Assembly: GCA_002706605.1 (NCBI GenBank)
Contig: PALT01000025.1
Coordinates: 248,001-312,000, forward strand
Length of the DNA stretch: 64,000 nt
Source of the DNA: Rhodovulum sp.
Lineage (GTDB): Bacteria; Pseudomonadota; Alphaproteobacteria; Rhodobacterales; Rhodobacteraceae
Direction of reading: 5' to 3'
Shown here piece after piece: positions 26,562 through 35,521 of this stretch. A model generated the notes under the pieces. That model saw only the letters and a list, made by a program, of their open reading frames with translations, searched no databases and had not been told where the DNA came from. The position numbers were made by a program, and so were the translations under genes. Position 1 is the first letter of the stretch. Each line of letters opens with the position of its first letter.

Positions 26562-28283
26562 ATGGCACGCATCCTGATCACCTCGGCACTGCCCTATATC
26601 AACGGCATCAAACACCTCGGGAACCTCGTCGGCTCACAGCTGCCGGCGGATTTGTACGCCCGTTACATGCGTCAGCGCGGCCATGAGGTCATGTTCATCT
26701 GTGCCACGGACGAACACGGCACGCCCGCCGAACTGGCCGCCGCGAAAACCGGCGAAGAGGTGGCGGATTACTGTGCGCGGATGCATGACGAACAGGCTGA
26801 ACTGGCGCGGGGGTTCCGTCTGTCGTTTGACCACTATGGCCGCTCGTCCTCGGGGCGCAACCACGCCCTGACCCAGCATTTCGCGGGCAAGCTGGCCGAG
26901 AACGGGTACATTCAGGAAGTGTCGGAAAAGCAGGTCTATTCGAACGCCGATGGCCGTTTCCTGCCCGACCGCTATATCGAGGGCACCTGCCCCAACTGTG
27001 GCTATGACAAGGCCCGCGGGGATCAGTGTGAAAACTGCACCAAGCAGCTGGACCCGACCGATCTGATCGAGCCGCGCTCGGCGATTTCCGGATCGACCGA
27101 CCTTGAGGTGCGCGAGACCAAGCACCTGTACCTGCGCCAATCCGCCCTGAAAGGCGAGATCGACCAATGGATCGACGCACAGGATGGCTGGCCCGTGCTG
27201 ACGACCTCGATCGCCAAGAAATGGCTGCATGATGGCGACGGGCTACAGGACCGTGGCATCACCCGCGACCTGAAATGGGGCGTGCCGGTGAAACGTGGCG
27301 ATCAGGACTGGCCGGGCATGGAGGGCAAGGTCTTTTATGTCTGGTTCGACGCCCCCATCGAATATATCGGCGCGACCGCCGAATGGGCCGACGCCAACGG
27401 CAAAACCGACGCGGATTGGGAACGCTGGTGGCGCACCGACAAGGGCGCGGATGACGTGCGCTATGTTCAGTTCATGGGCAAGGACAACGTGCCGTTCCAC
27501 ACCCTGTCCTTCCCCGCGACGATCATGGGGTCGCGCGAGGACTGGAAACTGGTCGATTACATCAAATCGTTCAACTATCTGAACTATGACGGCGGTCAGT
27601 TCTCGACGTCCCAAGGGCGCGGCGTGTTCATGGATCAGGCCCTTGCGATCCTGCCCGCCGATTACTGGCGCTGGTGGCTGCTGTCGCACGCGCCCGAAAG
27701 CAGCGACAGTGAATTCACGTGGGAAAACTTCCAAGCCAGCGTGAACAAGGACCTTGCCGACGTTCTGGGCAACTTTGCCAGCCGCGTCACGAAATTCTGC
27801 CGCTCCAAGTTCGGCGAAGTCGTGCCCGAAGGCGGCGATATCGCAACCGACGCCAATCTGGACAAGCTGGCAGGGTTCGACGCGAAACTGGCCGAATACG
27901 TCGCCAACATGGAGGCGATGGAGGTGCGCAAGGCCGCGACCGCGCTGCGCGCTCTATGGGCGATGGGCAACGAGTGGCTGCAAGAGGCGGCCCCGTGGAC
28001 CGCGTTCAAGGAAAACCCCGATCAGGCCGCCGCCATCGTGCGCGTCGCGCTGAACCTGATCCGTGCCTATGGCGTTCTGTCGATGCCGTTCATCCCCGAT
28101 GCCGCGGGCGCGATGCTGGGTGCGATGAAGACCGACAATGCCGATTGGCCCACCGATCTGAACAGCGCCCTGTCTGCCCTGCCCGCCGGACACGCGTTTG
28201 AGGTGCCCGAGAACCTGTTCCGCAAGATCACGGATGAAGAACGCGAAGAATGGCAGGCCCAGTTCGCGGGCGTGCGCCAATAA
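26562..28283 (+). CDS. metG: Methionyl-tRNA synthetase
   Basis: Charges tRNA-Met with methionine. The 573-residue protein has the HIGH-like block [13 protein letters not shown] (residues about 9-21), a zinc finger [17 protein letters not shown] (about 143-159) and a KMSKS-equivalent [11 protein letters not shown] (about 344-354) in which the usual lysines are changed. This is the form found in many alphaproteobacteria. The anticodon-binding helical domain follows. No C-terminal EMAP-like domain is present. Confidence 0.95.
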   Translation: MARILITSALPYINGIKHLGNLVGSQLPADLYARYMRQRGHEVMFICATDEHGTPAELAAAKTGEEVADYCARMHDEQAELARGFRLSFDHYGRSSSGRNHALTQHFAGKLAENGYIQEVSEKQVYSNADGRFLPDRYIEGTCPNCGYDKARGDQCENCTKQLDPTDLIEPRSAISGSTDLEVRETKHLYLRQSALKGEIDQWIDAQDGWPVLTTSIAKKWLHDGDGLQDRGITRDLKWGVPVKRGDQDWPGMEGKVFYVWFDAPIEYIGATAEWADANGKTDADWERWWRTDKGADDVRYVQFMGKDNVPFHTLSFPATIMGSREDWKLVDYIKSFNYLNYDGGQFSTSQGRGVFMDQALAILPADYWRWWLLSHAPESSDSEFTWENFQASVNKDLADVLGNFASRVTKFCRSKFGEVVPEGGDIATDANLDKLAGFDAKLAEYVANMEAMEVRKAATALRALWAMGNEWLQEAAPWTAFKENPDQAAAIVRVALNLIRAYGVLSMPFIPDAAGAMLGAMKTDNADWPTDLNSALSALPAGHAFEVPENLFRKITDEEREEWQAQFAGVRQ

Positions 28284-28288
28284 CAAAA

Positions 28289-28317
28289 CGCCCCGCGCGA
28301 TCACACCGCGCGGGGCG
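28289..28317. terminator. Bidirectional terminator between metG and membrane protein gene
   Basis: Perfect 11-base inverted repeat CGCCCCGCGCG/CGCGCGGGGCG with a 7-base loop, lying between two convergent genes. On the minus strand it is followed by TTTTG. Confidence 0.75.
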
Positions 28318-28323
28318 CCTCCG

Positions 28324-28695
28324 TCAGACCGGTTTACGGTGACGGATCATAACCACCAAAAACAGCAGCATCGACAGCACCGCCAAGATCGACCCGATTT
28401 TGGCCAAGGCCTCACCCTGTTCGGAAATGGCGCGCACGATACCGGGGATCAGAACGACCACCGATACGATCGCCAAACCGAAATGCGCACTGCCCAATTT
28501 GGACGCCGCCGCCGACGGGACCAGCGCGTAATAGGTCCCGAAAACCGCCATCGCCACGAACCCGATCAGGTTCAGGTGCCCATGCGCCGGTGACAGGCTG
28601 TGGTCGCCCGTGGCCGACATCTGAATGCCCCAAACCATACCGCACAGCGCGAAAATCCCTGCGGCCAGATAGAACCGCGTTGCTAGTGTATTCAT
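28324..28695 (-). CDS. Four-helix membrane protein, heme-copper oxidase subunit I-like fragment
   Basis: A 123-residue inner-membrane protein with four hydrophobic helices. The segment HLNLIGFVAMAVFGTYYALVP resembles the histidine-bearing helix of cbb3/NorB-type oxidase subunit I, and similar short proteins occur alone in proteobacteria. There is no complete set of metal ligands, so catalytic function is not claimed. It is convergent with metG across the terminator at 28289, and the cupin gene lies upstream on the same strand. Confidence 0.65.
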   Translation of the reverse strand: MNTLATRFYLAAGIFALCGMVWGIQMSATGDHSLSPAHGHLNLIGFVAMAVFGTYYALVPSAAASKLGSAHFGLAIVSVVVLIPGIVRAISEQGEALAKIGSILAVLSMLLFLVVMIRHRKPV

Positions 28696-28714
28696 CCCTG
28701 AAACCCCTATTCCC

Positions 28715-29158
28715 TTAATCCAACGGCGGACCGGTAAAGGTCATGTTGTGCCGTTCCCCAGATTCAACAATTGATGGCATATCGTCTGGAATGGCGAATT
28801 TGCCCGCCGCCATATCCGTAAAAAACCCCTCAAACCCGCCAGGCGTCAGGATCACCAGATGGCGGCACGGCTGATCGCCGATCGGTTGAAAGGTGTGTTC
28901 TTTGCCGCGCGGAATGAATGCCGATTGCCCCGCGTTCAACAGCTGTTCCTCGCCCTCGATCCAGACGCGGCAGGCCCCCGTCAGGATCACGAATGTCTCG
29001 TCCTCGGCGTGGTGGATGTGGCGCGGCGGGCCGCTGCCAACGGGGGAGGTGCTGTCGACAATCGACATCGCGCCGCCCGTGTCACTGGTTGAAAGAATGG
29101 TCTTATATGTGACGCCTAACCATTCAAGCGTCTCTGGCTGTCCCTCTCGCTGCGCCAT
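28715..29158 (-). CDS. Cupin-domain protein
   Basis: A 147-residue single-domain cupin. Motif 1, PPRHIHHAEDETFVILTG, has the metal-binding His-x-His and Glu. Motif 2 is FIPRGKEHTFQP. Such proteins may be small dioxygenases, isomerases or sensors, and the function here is unknown. It is divergent from a LysR-family gene at 29270 that carries a stop codon. The cupin may have been the target of that regulator. Confidence 0.8.
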   Translation of the reverse strand: MAQREGQPETLEWLGVTYKTILSTSDTGGAMSIVDSTSPVGSGPPRHIHHAEDETFVILTGACRVWIEGEEQLLNAGQSAFIPRGKEHTFQPIGDQPCRHLVILTPGGFEGFFTDMAAGKFAIPDDMPSIVESGERHNMTFTGPPLD

Positions 29159-29269
29159 GGTTTCCCCTACTTTTTACCCTGAACAAACGACCAAAGGTCG
29201 TTGACCAAACCCTAGATCACGTTCACGTTACCGCGCAAATTCGTATTCTTGATAAAGGGTATCGACACA

Positions 29270-30202
29270 GTGAATTTCGCGACCTTTGATCTGAACCTGC
29301 TCAGGGTACTGGACGCGCTGTTCATTGAGGGATCGACGGTCAAGGCCGGCGCGCGGCTGGGTCTTTCGCAGTCGGCGGTGTCTTCGGCCCTGTCGCGGAT
29401 GCGGCACGCGTTGGACGATCCTCTGTTTTTGCGTCAGGGCAACCGTCTTGTGCCGACGGACTATGCCCGTGGCCTGCAGGCACCGTTGCGGGAGTAACTA
29501 TCGCGGCTGGAAGCACTGCTGGCCCCACCCCGCGCCTTTGATCCGGCGACGGCAGAGGGGACGTTCAAAATCTCGGCCTCGGATTTCATGGCGGAAATGC
29601 TGATGCCGCAATTGGGCAGTCTGCTCTATGAAACCGCGCCGAACATCCGCGCGCAACTGGTCGATCTGGTGCCCGACGATTACATCGGCAGCCTCGAGCG
29701 CTATGACGCCGATCTGGCCCTGATCCCCGACGCCCCCATCCCCAGTTGGATCAGCCGCGAGGCCCTGTTTCTGTCGCCGTTTGTGGTGATCGCACGGCGC
29801 AGCAATCCGCGGGTCGCCCATATCGACGAGGGCGATGTGATGCCGATGGACCTGTTTTGCGACCTGCACCACGTGTTGTTTTCGCCCGAGGGGCGGCTGG
29901 CCTCGCTGGGGGATCTCTCCTTGGCCCACGTCGGGCGTCAGCGTCATGTGGCCATGACGGTACAGGTCTTTTCCGGCGTGTGCCGCGTTGTGCGGGGCAG
30001 CGACCTGATCGCGCTGATCCCCGCGCAGTTGGCGCATGAGGTGCGCACCGCCTATGACCTGCGCCTGTTTGAACCGCCCATGCCCGTTAATCCCGACCTG
30101 ATCGTCGGCATCTGGCACAAGCGATCCGACAATGACCCGATGGCCCATTGGGTGCGGCAACAGATCTTTGACCTGTTGCGCGCCTTGGACATGCGGGATT
30201 AG
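29270..30202 (+). pseudogene. LysR-family regulator interrupted by an in-frame stop
   Basis: The N-terminal helix-turn-helix (LNLLRVLDALF, STVKAGARLGLSQSAVSSALSRMR) runs from the GTG at 29270 to a TAA at 29495-29497, just after LQAPLRE. The same frame then resumes without shift (LSRLEALLAPPRAF) and encodes a complete effector-binding domain to 30202, ending in VRQQIFDLLRALD. One base change (for example CAA to TAA) would explain it. The first product is a lone DNA-binding domain. An ATG at 29588 could start a separate C-terminal piece. Readthrough or a sequencing error cannot be excluded. It overlaps the convergent gene at 30199 by 4 bases. Confidence 0.85.
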
Positions 30203-31707
30203 GCGACTTCGCGCGAGAAGGCGATCACGGCCCCTTGGTCCCCGCCGAACGCCTGCATCTGATCCTCGGCCCAATTGCGGATGTCCAGCTTGCGCACCAT
30301 TTCACGGTTCAGGCGCATGCGGCCACGGCGTTCGTCCTTGGGCAGGTCCAGCGCATATTCAATCGCCCCGTCCATGGATTTGTGCGAAAACGGGTTGGTC
30401 GGCACCGCAGTTGCCAGTTCGACCGCCGCCCCCGCAAATTCCGACAGGACCAGCACCCCGTCCTCGTCCGTGCGGGCCGCGCAATATTCCTTGCACACCA
30501 AGTTCATCCCGTCGGCCAGCGGCGTAATCCACGCCACATCCGCCGCGCGGTAATAGGCCACCAGTTGATCAAACGGCACAGGCCGCGAGATCAGCGCGAT
30601 CGGTTGCCAGTCAAACGAGCCATAGCGCCCGTTGATACGACCGGCCATTTGTTCCAGATCCTGCTGAATTTCCTCATAGGCGGTCATGTTGGAATTGGCC
30701 GCCACAGACACATGCATCAAACGCACCTTGCCGCGCAGATCGGGGCGGTTTTCCAACAGACGCTCATAGCTGGCCAATTGTTCGATGCCGCCCTTGGTGT
30801 AATCCGTGCGCCCGACCGACAGGATCAATTGAGCATCGCCAATTTCCTGTTTGATCTGCTCGACCTTGGCCGCCGTGGCGTCCGATTGGGACAGAGTTTC
30901 GATATAGTCCACATCGACGCCGACGGGGCTGCTCTGGAGGCGGATTTTACGCCCCTCATAACCCAGTTCGGTCACAACAGATTGCTCGGACAGGGCGGAG
31001 GTTTCCGCCTTCATCTCGGGTTTGACCTTTTCGCGCTGTAGGGTTTCCACGTCCAAAAGGGAGCGCGCGGCAGAGACGAAATTGTTCGCATAACGCGGGA
31101 TATGGAAGCCGACCACGTCGCAACACAAGAGGCTTTCCAAAATCTCTTTGCGCCACGGCAGCACGTTGAAAATATCGGCATTCGGGAAGGGCGTGTGGTG
31201 AAAGAAACTGATCTTCACATCAGGGCGTAACGTGCGCAGATACCCCGGCACCAGCCACAGGTTGTAGTCGTGCACCCAAATGACGGCACCCGGCGCGGCC
31301 TCGGCGGCGGCGGCCTCGGCAAAAGCCCAGTTCACCTCGCGAAAGGTCGGCCAATCGACGGGGTCATAGTTATAGCGTTCCTTGAACCCGTGCAGGATGG
31401 GCCAGAACGCCTCTTTGGACGAGACATGATAAAAGCTCTGGACCTGTTCGGCGGTCAGCGGCAGGCGCGACACGGTATAGGCGCCGTGCTGATCGTCAAT
31501 CTCGATCACCTGTTCGAAATCGGGATTGGCGGGATCATCGGCCTGTTTCCACGCGATCCACGCGCCTTTGTCCACGCGGCCAAAAAAGCTCTTGAGCGTG
31601 GGGACGATGCCGTTCGGGCTTTTGTTTTCGCGATATTCGATTTTGCCATCGACCTCGACCTCTTCGTAAGGTTGACGGTGGTAAACAATCACAAGGTTCG
31701 AAGACAT
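30199..31707 (-). CDS. ggpS: Glucosylglycerol-phosphate synthase (GgpS-type, GT20)
   Basis: Joins glucose from ADP-glucose to glycerol 3-phosphate, the key step to the compatible solute glucosylglycerol. The fold is that of trehalose-phosphate synthase (GT20). However, the N-terminus LVIVYHRQPYEEV and SPNGIVPTLKSFFG is that of GgpS rather than OtsA, whose glycine loop has RSGGLV. Other blocks are VHDYNLWLVPGYLR, FFHHTPFP, VGRTDYTKGG and TPLADGMNLVCKEY. The length of 502 matches GgpS. It is the third gene of an operon with a G3P-forming dehydrogenase and a HAD phosphatase. Alternative: an unusual trehalose-phosphate synthase. Confidence 0.82.
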   Translation of the reverse strand: MSSNLVIVYHRQPYEEVEVDGKIEYRENKSPNGIVPTLKSFFGRVDKGAWIAWKQADDPANPDFEQVIEIDDQHGAYTVSRLPLTAEQVQSFYHVSSKEAFWPILHGFKERYNYDPVDWPTFREVNWAFAEAAAAEAAPGAVIWVHDYNLWLVPGYLRTLRPDVKISFFHHTPFPNADIFNVLPWRKEILESLLCCDVVGFHIPRYANNFVSAARSLLDVETLQREKVKPEMKAETSALSEQSVVTELGYEGRKIRLQSSPVGVDVDYIETLSQSDATAAKVEQIKQEIGDAQLILSVGRTDYTKGGIEQLASYERLLENRPDLRGKVRLMHVSVAANSNMTAYEEIQQDLEQMAGRINGRYGSFDWQPIALISRPVPFDQLVAYYRAADVAWITPLADGMNLVCKEYCAARTDEDGVLVLSEFAGAAVELATAVPTNPFSHKSMDGAIEYALDLPKDERRGRMRLNREMVRKLDIRNWAEDQMQAFGGDQGAVIAFSREVA

Positions 31708-31710
31708 GGG

Positions 31711-32493
31711 TTAGACTCCTTTCGGGATGTCATGCAGGTTCATCGCGTCAATCGCCTCAAGGATGCCGGCGGCACCGTGGGCATGGGCGTGATAGACGCG
31801 GGGATGATCGTCGATTTGGGCCAACAGGGGCGGCTCGGAATTGCCAACCGCCACGGCGGGCAGGCCCGAGATCAGCATCGACAGATCGTTCAATGTGTCG
31901 CCTGCGCAGAGCACCGTTTCGGGGGCGATCCCCAGATGCGCGATCAGGCGGGTGATCGACGGCCCCTTGGACACCCCACGGGGCAGCACGTCGAAATAGC
32001 GGTTGTCCGAGATCAGCCAGTCCAGACCCAGTTCGGCCACGATTGCTTCGGCGCGGCGATCATAGATGTCGGGGTTCAGGTCATAGCTGATCCGGTGGCG
32101 AAATTCGGTCGGTTGGCGCGTCAGACCGGGATGACCTTCCAACGCTGCCTCAACCCGCGCGCCCGCATTGTCCCAGCGCAGGGCGATATCAGCCTCAAGC
32201 GCGGGGATGGGTGCGATGGTGCCGTCGGCGCGCACCTTGGCAATGGTGGTGCCAACGTCACCGACCACGTACTCGGGCCATGGCAGGCCACGATCGCGGC
32301 ACATCTCGATGATGAACGCGGGATCGCGACCGGTGACAAAGATCAAACCGATGCTGTCGCGGTTCCGTTCGATCCAATCGTAAAGCGTGCTGCGCTCGGC
32401 CTCGGTGCCGCCAAGAAAGGTGCCATCCAGATCGGTGGCCAATGTCATGCGCCGCCCCGAAATCGGGGGGCGTGTTTGGGTGTAATGGGTCAT
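31711..32493 (-). CDS. HAD-IIB phosphatase, probable glucosylglycerol-phosphate phosphatase
   Basis: A 260-residue HAD phosphatase of the sucrose-phosphate phosphatase type. Motif I is LATDLDGTFLGG, motif II FVTGRDPAF, the lysine motif is GVSKGPSITRL, and the acidic motif AGDTLNDLSML. It lies 3 bases upstream of ggpS and 2 bases downstream of the dehydrogenase gene, so all three are one operon. It is therefore the likely enzyme removing phosphate from glucosylglycerol phosphate. It is not the cyanobacterial StpA family by eye. The assignment rests on context. Confidence 0.75.
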   Translation of the reverse strand: MTHYTQTRPPISGRRMTLATDLDGTFLGGTEAERSTLYDWIERNRDSIGLIFVTGRDPAFIIEMCRDRGLPWPEYVVGDVGTTIAKVRADGTIAPIPALEADIALRWDNAGARVEAALEGHPGLTRQPTEFRHRISYDLNPDIYDRRAEAIVAELGLDWLISDNRYFDVLPRGVSKGPSITRLIAHLGIAPETVLCAGDTLNDLSMLISGLPAVAVGNSEPPLLAQIDDHPRVYHAHAHGAAGILEAIDAMNLHDIPKGV

Positions 32494-32495
32494 GA

Positions 32496-33611
32496 TTATG
32501 CCTTGAATTGCAGGGGCAGATCGGGCGACGGATGGGAGAGCGACAGGTCAAGCGCGGCGGGCTCGGCCTCAATCGGGCGGGCCCAGAGCGCGGTGAAGGC
32601 GTCCTGTAAATCCGCCCCCTTGTGCAGGATCGCGTGCACGGTTTCGCAGATCGGCATCGCCACCCCGATCCGCCGCGCAAGGTCGGTGACGGACACCGAA
32701 TTCACCTCACCCTCGACTACCACAGGGCGGCCATCGAAACAGGACGGGCGCGCGATCCCTTGGCCAAGCTGATGGCCCAAAGACATGTTGCGCGACGTGG
32801 TTGAGCCACAGGTCAGCATCAGGTCCCCCGCCCCCGCCAGACCGGTGACGGTTTCGCGTCGCCCGCCCAAGGCCTCGGCGAGATGCTTCATCTCGTCAAT
32901 GCCACGGGTCACAAGGGCCGCGCGGGTATTTTCGGCAAACCCCGCCCCTGACATCATCCCGCAGGCGATGGCGATCACGTTCTTGACCGCGCCGCCGACC
33001 TCAACCCCCGTCAGGTCGTCAGACACATAGGCGCGAAAGCCCCCGCCCGACAGCGACACCGCCAGACGTGCGGCGGTGCTGCGCTCGGGCGACAGACGAT
33101 CGGCATAGCGAAACGGAAAGGCCACGGTCGCCCCCGTGGGATGGTCCAGCGCGGTTTCGCGGGCAAAGGTCGGACCGGACACCGAGCCGATGGGGTGGCC
33201 CGGCAGTTCCTCGGACGCGGCTTCGGACAGCAGATATCCCGTGCGTTGCTCCACACCTTTACAGGCAAGGGCGACGGGGATTTCGGCGGGGATGATCGGG
33301 GCAATCGCCTGACACATCGACCGCAGGGTCAGGGACGGCGTGGCCAAGATCACGGCCTCGACCCCGTTCAGAGCAGCCGTCAGATCGGCCGTGGCGGTGA
33401 TACCGGGGGGCAGATCGACATTGGGCAGATATGCGTCGTTTCGGCCAGTGTCGTTGATGGCGCGGGCCTGTTCGGGGCGGCGCGCCCACAATCGGACTTG
33501 GCGGCCATTTCGGGCAAGCACTGTGGCAAGGGCTGTGCCCCAGCCACCTGCGCCGAGAACGGCAATCCGATCATAGGGGGAAGACGGGGTATGTGCGGTC
33601 GAATCCTTGAT
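32496..33611 (-). CDS. gpsA: NAD(P)-dependent glycerol-3-phosphate dehydrogenase with apparent ATC start
   Basis: Reduces dihydroxyacetone phosphate to glycerol 3-phosphate, here supplying the acceptor for ggpS. The nucleotide-binding loop VLGAGGWGTALA and VKNVIAIACGMMSG, plus GLAGAGDLMLTC, identify GpsA. The first ordinary start codon (GTG at 33521) would fall after the Rossmann loop. Upstream in the same frame there is no ATG, GTG or TTG before a stop. A good ribosome site (AAGGAG) stands 6 bases before an ATC at 33611, which would give a 371-residue protein with a normal N-terminus. The gene either uses ATC or has lost its ATG. A second, housekeeping gpsA elsewhere is likely. Confidence 0.78.
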   Translation of the reverse strand: MKDSTAHTPSSPYDRIAVLGAGGWGTALATVLARNGRQVRLWARRPEQARAINDTGRNDAYLPNVDLPPGITATADLTAALNGVEAVILATPSLTLRSMCQAIAPIIPAEIPVALACKGVEQRTGYLLSEAASEELPGHPIGSVSGPTFARETALDHPTGATVAFPFRYADRLSPERSTAARLAVSLSGGGFRAYVSDDLTGVEVGGAVKNVIAIACGMMSGAGFAENTRAALVTRGIDEMKHLAEALGGRRETVTGLAGAGDLMLTCGSTTSRNMSLGHQLGQGIARPSCFDGRPVVVEGEVNSVSVTDLARRIGVAMPICETVHAILHKGADLQDAFTALWARPIEAEPAALDLSLSHPSPDLPLQFKA

Positions 33612-33624
33612 AGGGAGCTCCTTT
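33612..33624 (-). promoter_or_regulatory. Ribosome binding site pointing to the ATC start of gpsA
   Basis: On the minus strand AAAAGGAG is followed by CTCCCT and then ATC at 33611. The 6-base spacing is ideal. It is the only ribosome-site-like element near the conserved N-terminus. Confidence 0.6.
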
Positions 33625-33865
33625 TGGGTGCTCGGATGGTCGGTTTCTGTTTTGATTTCTCACGATCCGCGGATCGGTCGCGCCCCCTCCCGGCGGTTGC
33701 GATTTGGGACGGACGCGCGCGGCGCATCAACAGAACCCGAGACAGCAACATGTCTATCTCTAAGCCTAGCGTGCAGGCGCAGCATGTCAAAGAGGGCAAC
33801 AAAGAAAGCCCGCAACATATTGAAATTAATTTATAGTTTTAGGGAAGCGGGCGGAACTTTGCCCG
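33625..33865. other. Spacer upstream of the glucosylglycerol operon
   Basis: About 240 bases between the gpsA-type gene and the end of the aromatic operon. It should contain the promoter of the osmolyte operon. The stretch 33800-33850 is AT-rich (GAAATTAATTTATAG). I see no gene with a ribosome site and no clear terminator. Confidence 0.4.
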
Positions 33866-34429
33866 CTATTTGTGCGGGCGCAGCATCCTCGGCAGGTCCA
33901 CAATTCGCGCCCCGTTTTCCAAATACAGCGCACCCTGCCACACCTCAACCGCGCGCAAACGCGGCAGGTCAGACACGGGCACAGCACCCCCACCCATCAG
34001 GGTCACAGACGCCCCCCACCCCGCATCGGGCAGGTCGCGCCATTCGACATCCAGATGCTTGACCGCGTGATCGAACAGATGGCGCAGCGCCCGCGCAGGC
34101 AGGGTCGCGCCCCGTGCGATGTCCCCATCCCGCGCGGCGGCGGAGGGGTACATCGGCACGGGCGCGCCGGTGCGCACGCCCTCAACCACATGGGCCAACG
34201 CACGGGCGTGATAGGCCACATGCGCGATCAAATGGCGCCGTGTCCAGCCGTCGCGCGCAGACGCGCCCCACAGGTCATCATCGCCAAGCTCATTCAGTTT
34301 GCGCGCGAAAAACGCCGTCCCGCGACGGGCCAGCAACAGGTCGTCATGCGGGGCGGCGTCGGCATCGTATCGCGCGCCCGCCCCCTGTTTTTCGCGCAGC
34401 GCGGCGCGGGCGGCGTCCTGATCGGACAT
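33866..34429 (-). CDS. Maleylpyruvate isomerase-like protein (MDMPI/DinB-like fold)
   Basis: A 187-residue protein with the signature RDGWTRRHLIAHVAYHARALAHVVEG, the histidine-bearing helix of the mycothiol-dependent maleylpyruvate isomerase N-domain (DinB-like). A second histidine (LRHLFDHAVKHLD) could complete a metal site. Proteobacteria lack mycothiol, so the thiol cofactor, if any, is unclear. It is the last gene of a gentisate operon that also has a glutathione-transferase-type isomerase at 35522. It may be a second isomerase or have a related role. It lies 3 bases from the dioxygenase gene. Confidence 0.72.
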   Translation of the reverse strand: MSDQDAARAALREKQGAGARYDADAAPHDDLLLARRGTAFFARKLNELGDDDLWGASARDGWTRRHLIAHVAYHARALAHVVEGVRTGAPVPMYPSAAARDGDIARGATLPARALRHLFDHAVKHLDVEWRDLPDAGWGASVTLMGGGAVPVSDLPRLRAVEVWQGALYLENGARIVDLPRMLRPHK

Positions 34430-34432
34430 AGC

Positions 34433-35506
34433 CTAGGCCCCGCCCATTTGGGTGCGCATAAAGTTCAGCCGTTCCATGATCGGGGCGTCCGAAAAGTGGA
34501 ACAGATCGAACTGTGTCTCGGCCTGCAACGACCACGACACCCACGACGGCACCACGAACAAATCCCCCTTGGACAGCTTTTTGACCTCGCCGTTCAGGAC
34601 AACCGCGCCTTCGCCCTCGAACACCTGAAACACAGACGATCCGACGTCTTGGCGGGTCTGGGTTTCGGTGCCCGCGCGCAGGCGGTGGAATTCGCAACGG
34701 ATCGTCGGCATCACGTCGCCGCCCGTCGTCGGGTTCACATAGCGGATCGCCGCGTGCCCCTGTTCGACCGTGGCGGGGTTGCCCTCATCCTCAAGCAGCA
34801 ATTGTTGCGTCAGGGCCTGATCGGTGAAGTCCCAGCGGTAGGCCCCGATGGGCGAGGACACTGTGTCCTGAAGCTGCGACAGCGGACGCAGGCCCGGATG
34901 ACACCACAGGCGTTCCCCTTGCGAGAAATTGGGCGTGGCGTTGTCGGTCACGCGCTCGGACCCGAATTCAAAGAACCCGACATCCATCTGCTGGCTGAAC
35001 GGGATGTCCAGCCCGTCGATCCACGCCATGGGTTCGGTCGCGACATTGTGGTGGCCGTGGAAATTCCAACCGGGTGTCAGCAACAAATCGCCACGCGACA
35101 TGCGCACCGGATCGCCGTTGACGACGGTCCAGACGCCTTCGCCCTCGACCACGAACCGAAAGGCGTTTTGGGAATGGCGATGCTCGGGCGCGTTTTCACC
35201 GGGGCAAAGGTATTGGATCGCGCACCAAAGGGTCGGGCTGACATACGCGCGACCGCCCAGACCGGGGTTGGCCAGACCGATGGCGCGACGCTCACCCCCG
35301 CGGCCCACGGGAACCAGTTCGCCCGACTTTTCCGCCATCGGCAACAGGTCCGCCCATTTCCAGACATGCGGCACCGCCTTGGGTTTGGGGTGCAGCGGCA
35401 TCAGGTCCCCCGTCTGCGTCCAGAGCGGGTTCAGGTGGTGTTCCTTGAACCCCTCATAAAGGGCGCGCAGTTCCGGGGTGTCTTCGGGTTGCATGGCGTT
35501 GTCCAT
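34433..35506 (-). CDS. Gentisate 1,2-dioxygenase
   Basis: An iron(II) ring-cleavage enzyme turning gentisate into maleylpyruvate. The 357-residue bicupin has HRHSQNAFRFVVEGEGVWTVVNG, with metal-binding histidines, in the N-terminal cupin. RCEFHRLRAGTETQTRQDVGSSVFQVFEGEG lies in the C-terminal one. The N-terminus (LRALYEGFKEHHLNPLWTQTGDLM) is typical of the family. Neighbours supply the next steps: an isomerase at 35522 and a fumarylpyruvate hydrolase at 36166. Confidence 0.93.
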   Translation of the reverse strand: MDNAMQPEDTPELRALYEGFKEHHLNPLWTQTGDLMPLHPKPKAVPHVWKWADLLPMAEKSGELVPVGRGGERRAIGLANPGLGGRAYVSPTLWCAIQYLCPGENAPEHRHSQNAFRFVVEGEGVWTVVNGDPVRMSRGDLLLTPGWNFHGHHNVATEPMAWIDGLDIPFSQQMDVGFFEFGSERVTDNATPNFSQGERLWCHPGLRPLSQLQDTVSSPIGAYRWDFTDQALTQQLLLEDEGNPATVEQGHAAIRYVNPTTGGDVMPTIRCEFHRLRAGTETQTRQDVGSSVFQVFEGEGAVVLNGEVKKLSKGDLFVVPSWVSWSLQAETQFDLFHFSDAPIMERLNFMRTQMGGA

Positions 35507-35521
35507 GGGCGGCTCCTGTGC

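Noticed and set aside
30199-31707. Trehalose-6-phosphate synthase (otsA)
   Set aside because: The N-terminal loop and the operon with gpsA fit GgpS better. OtsA remains a lesser alternative, noted in the entry.
31270-32772. A 500-codon plus-strand open frame
   Set aside because: Antisense to the ggpS and HAD phosphatase genes. Composition is that of a reverse-strand shadow.
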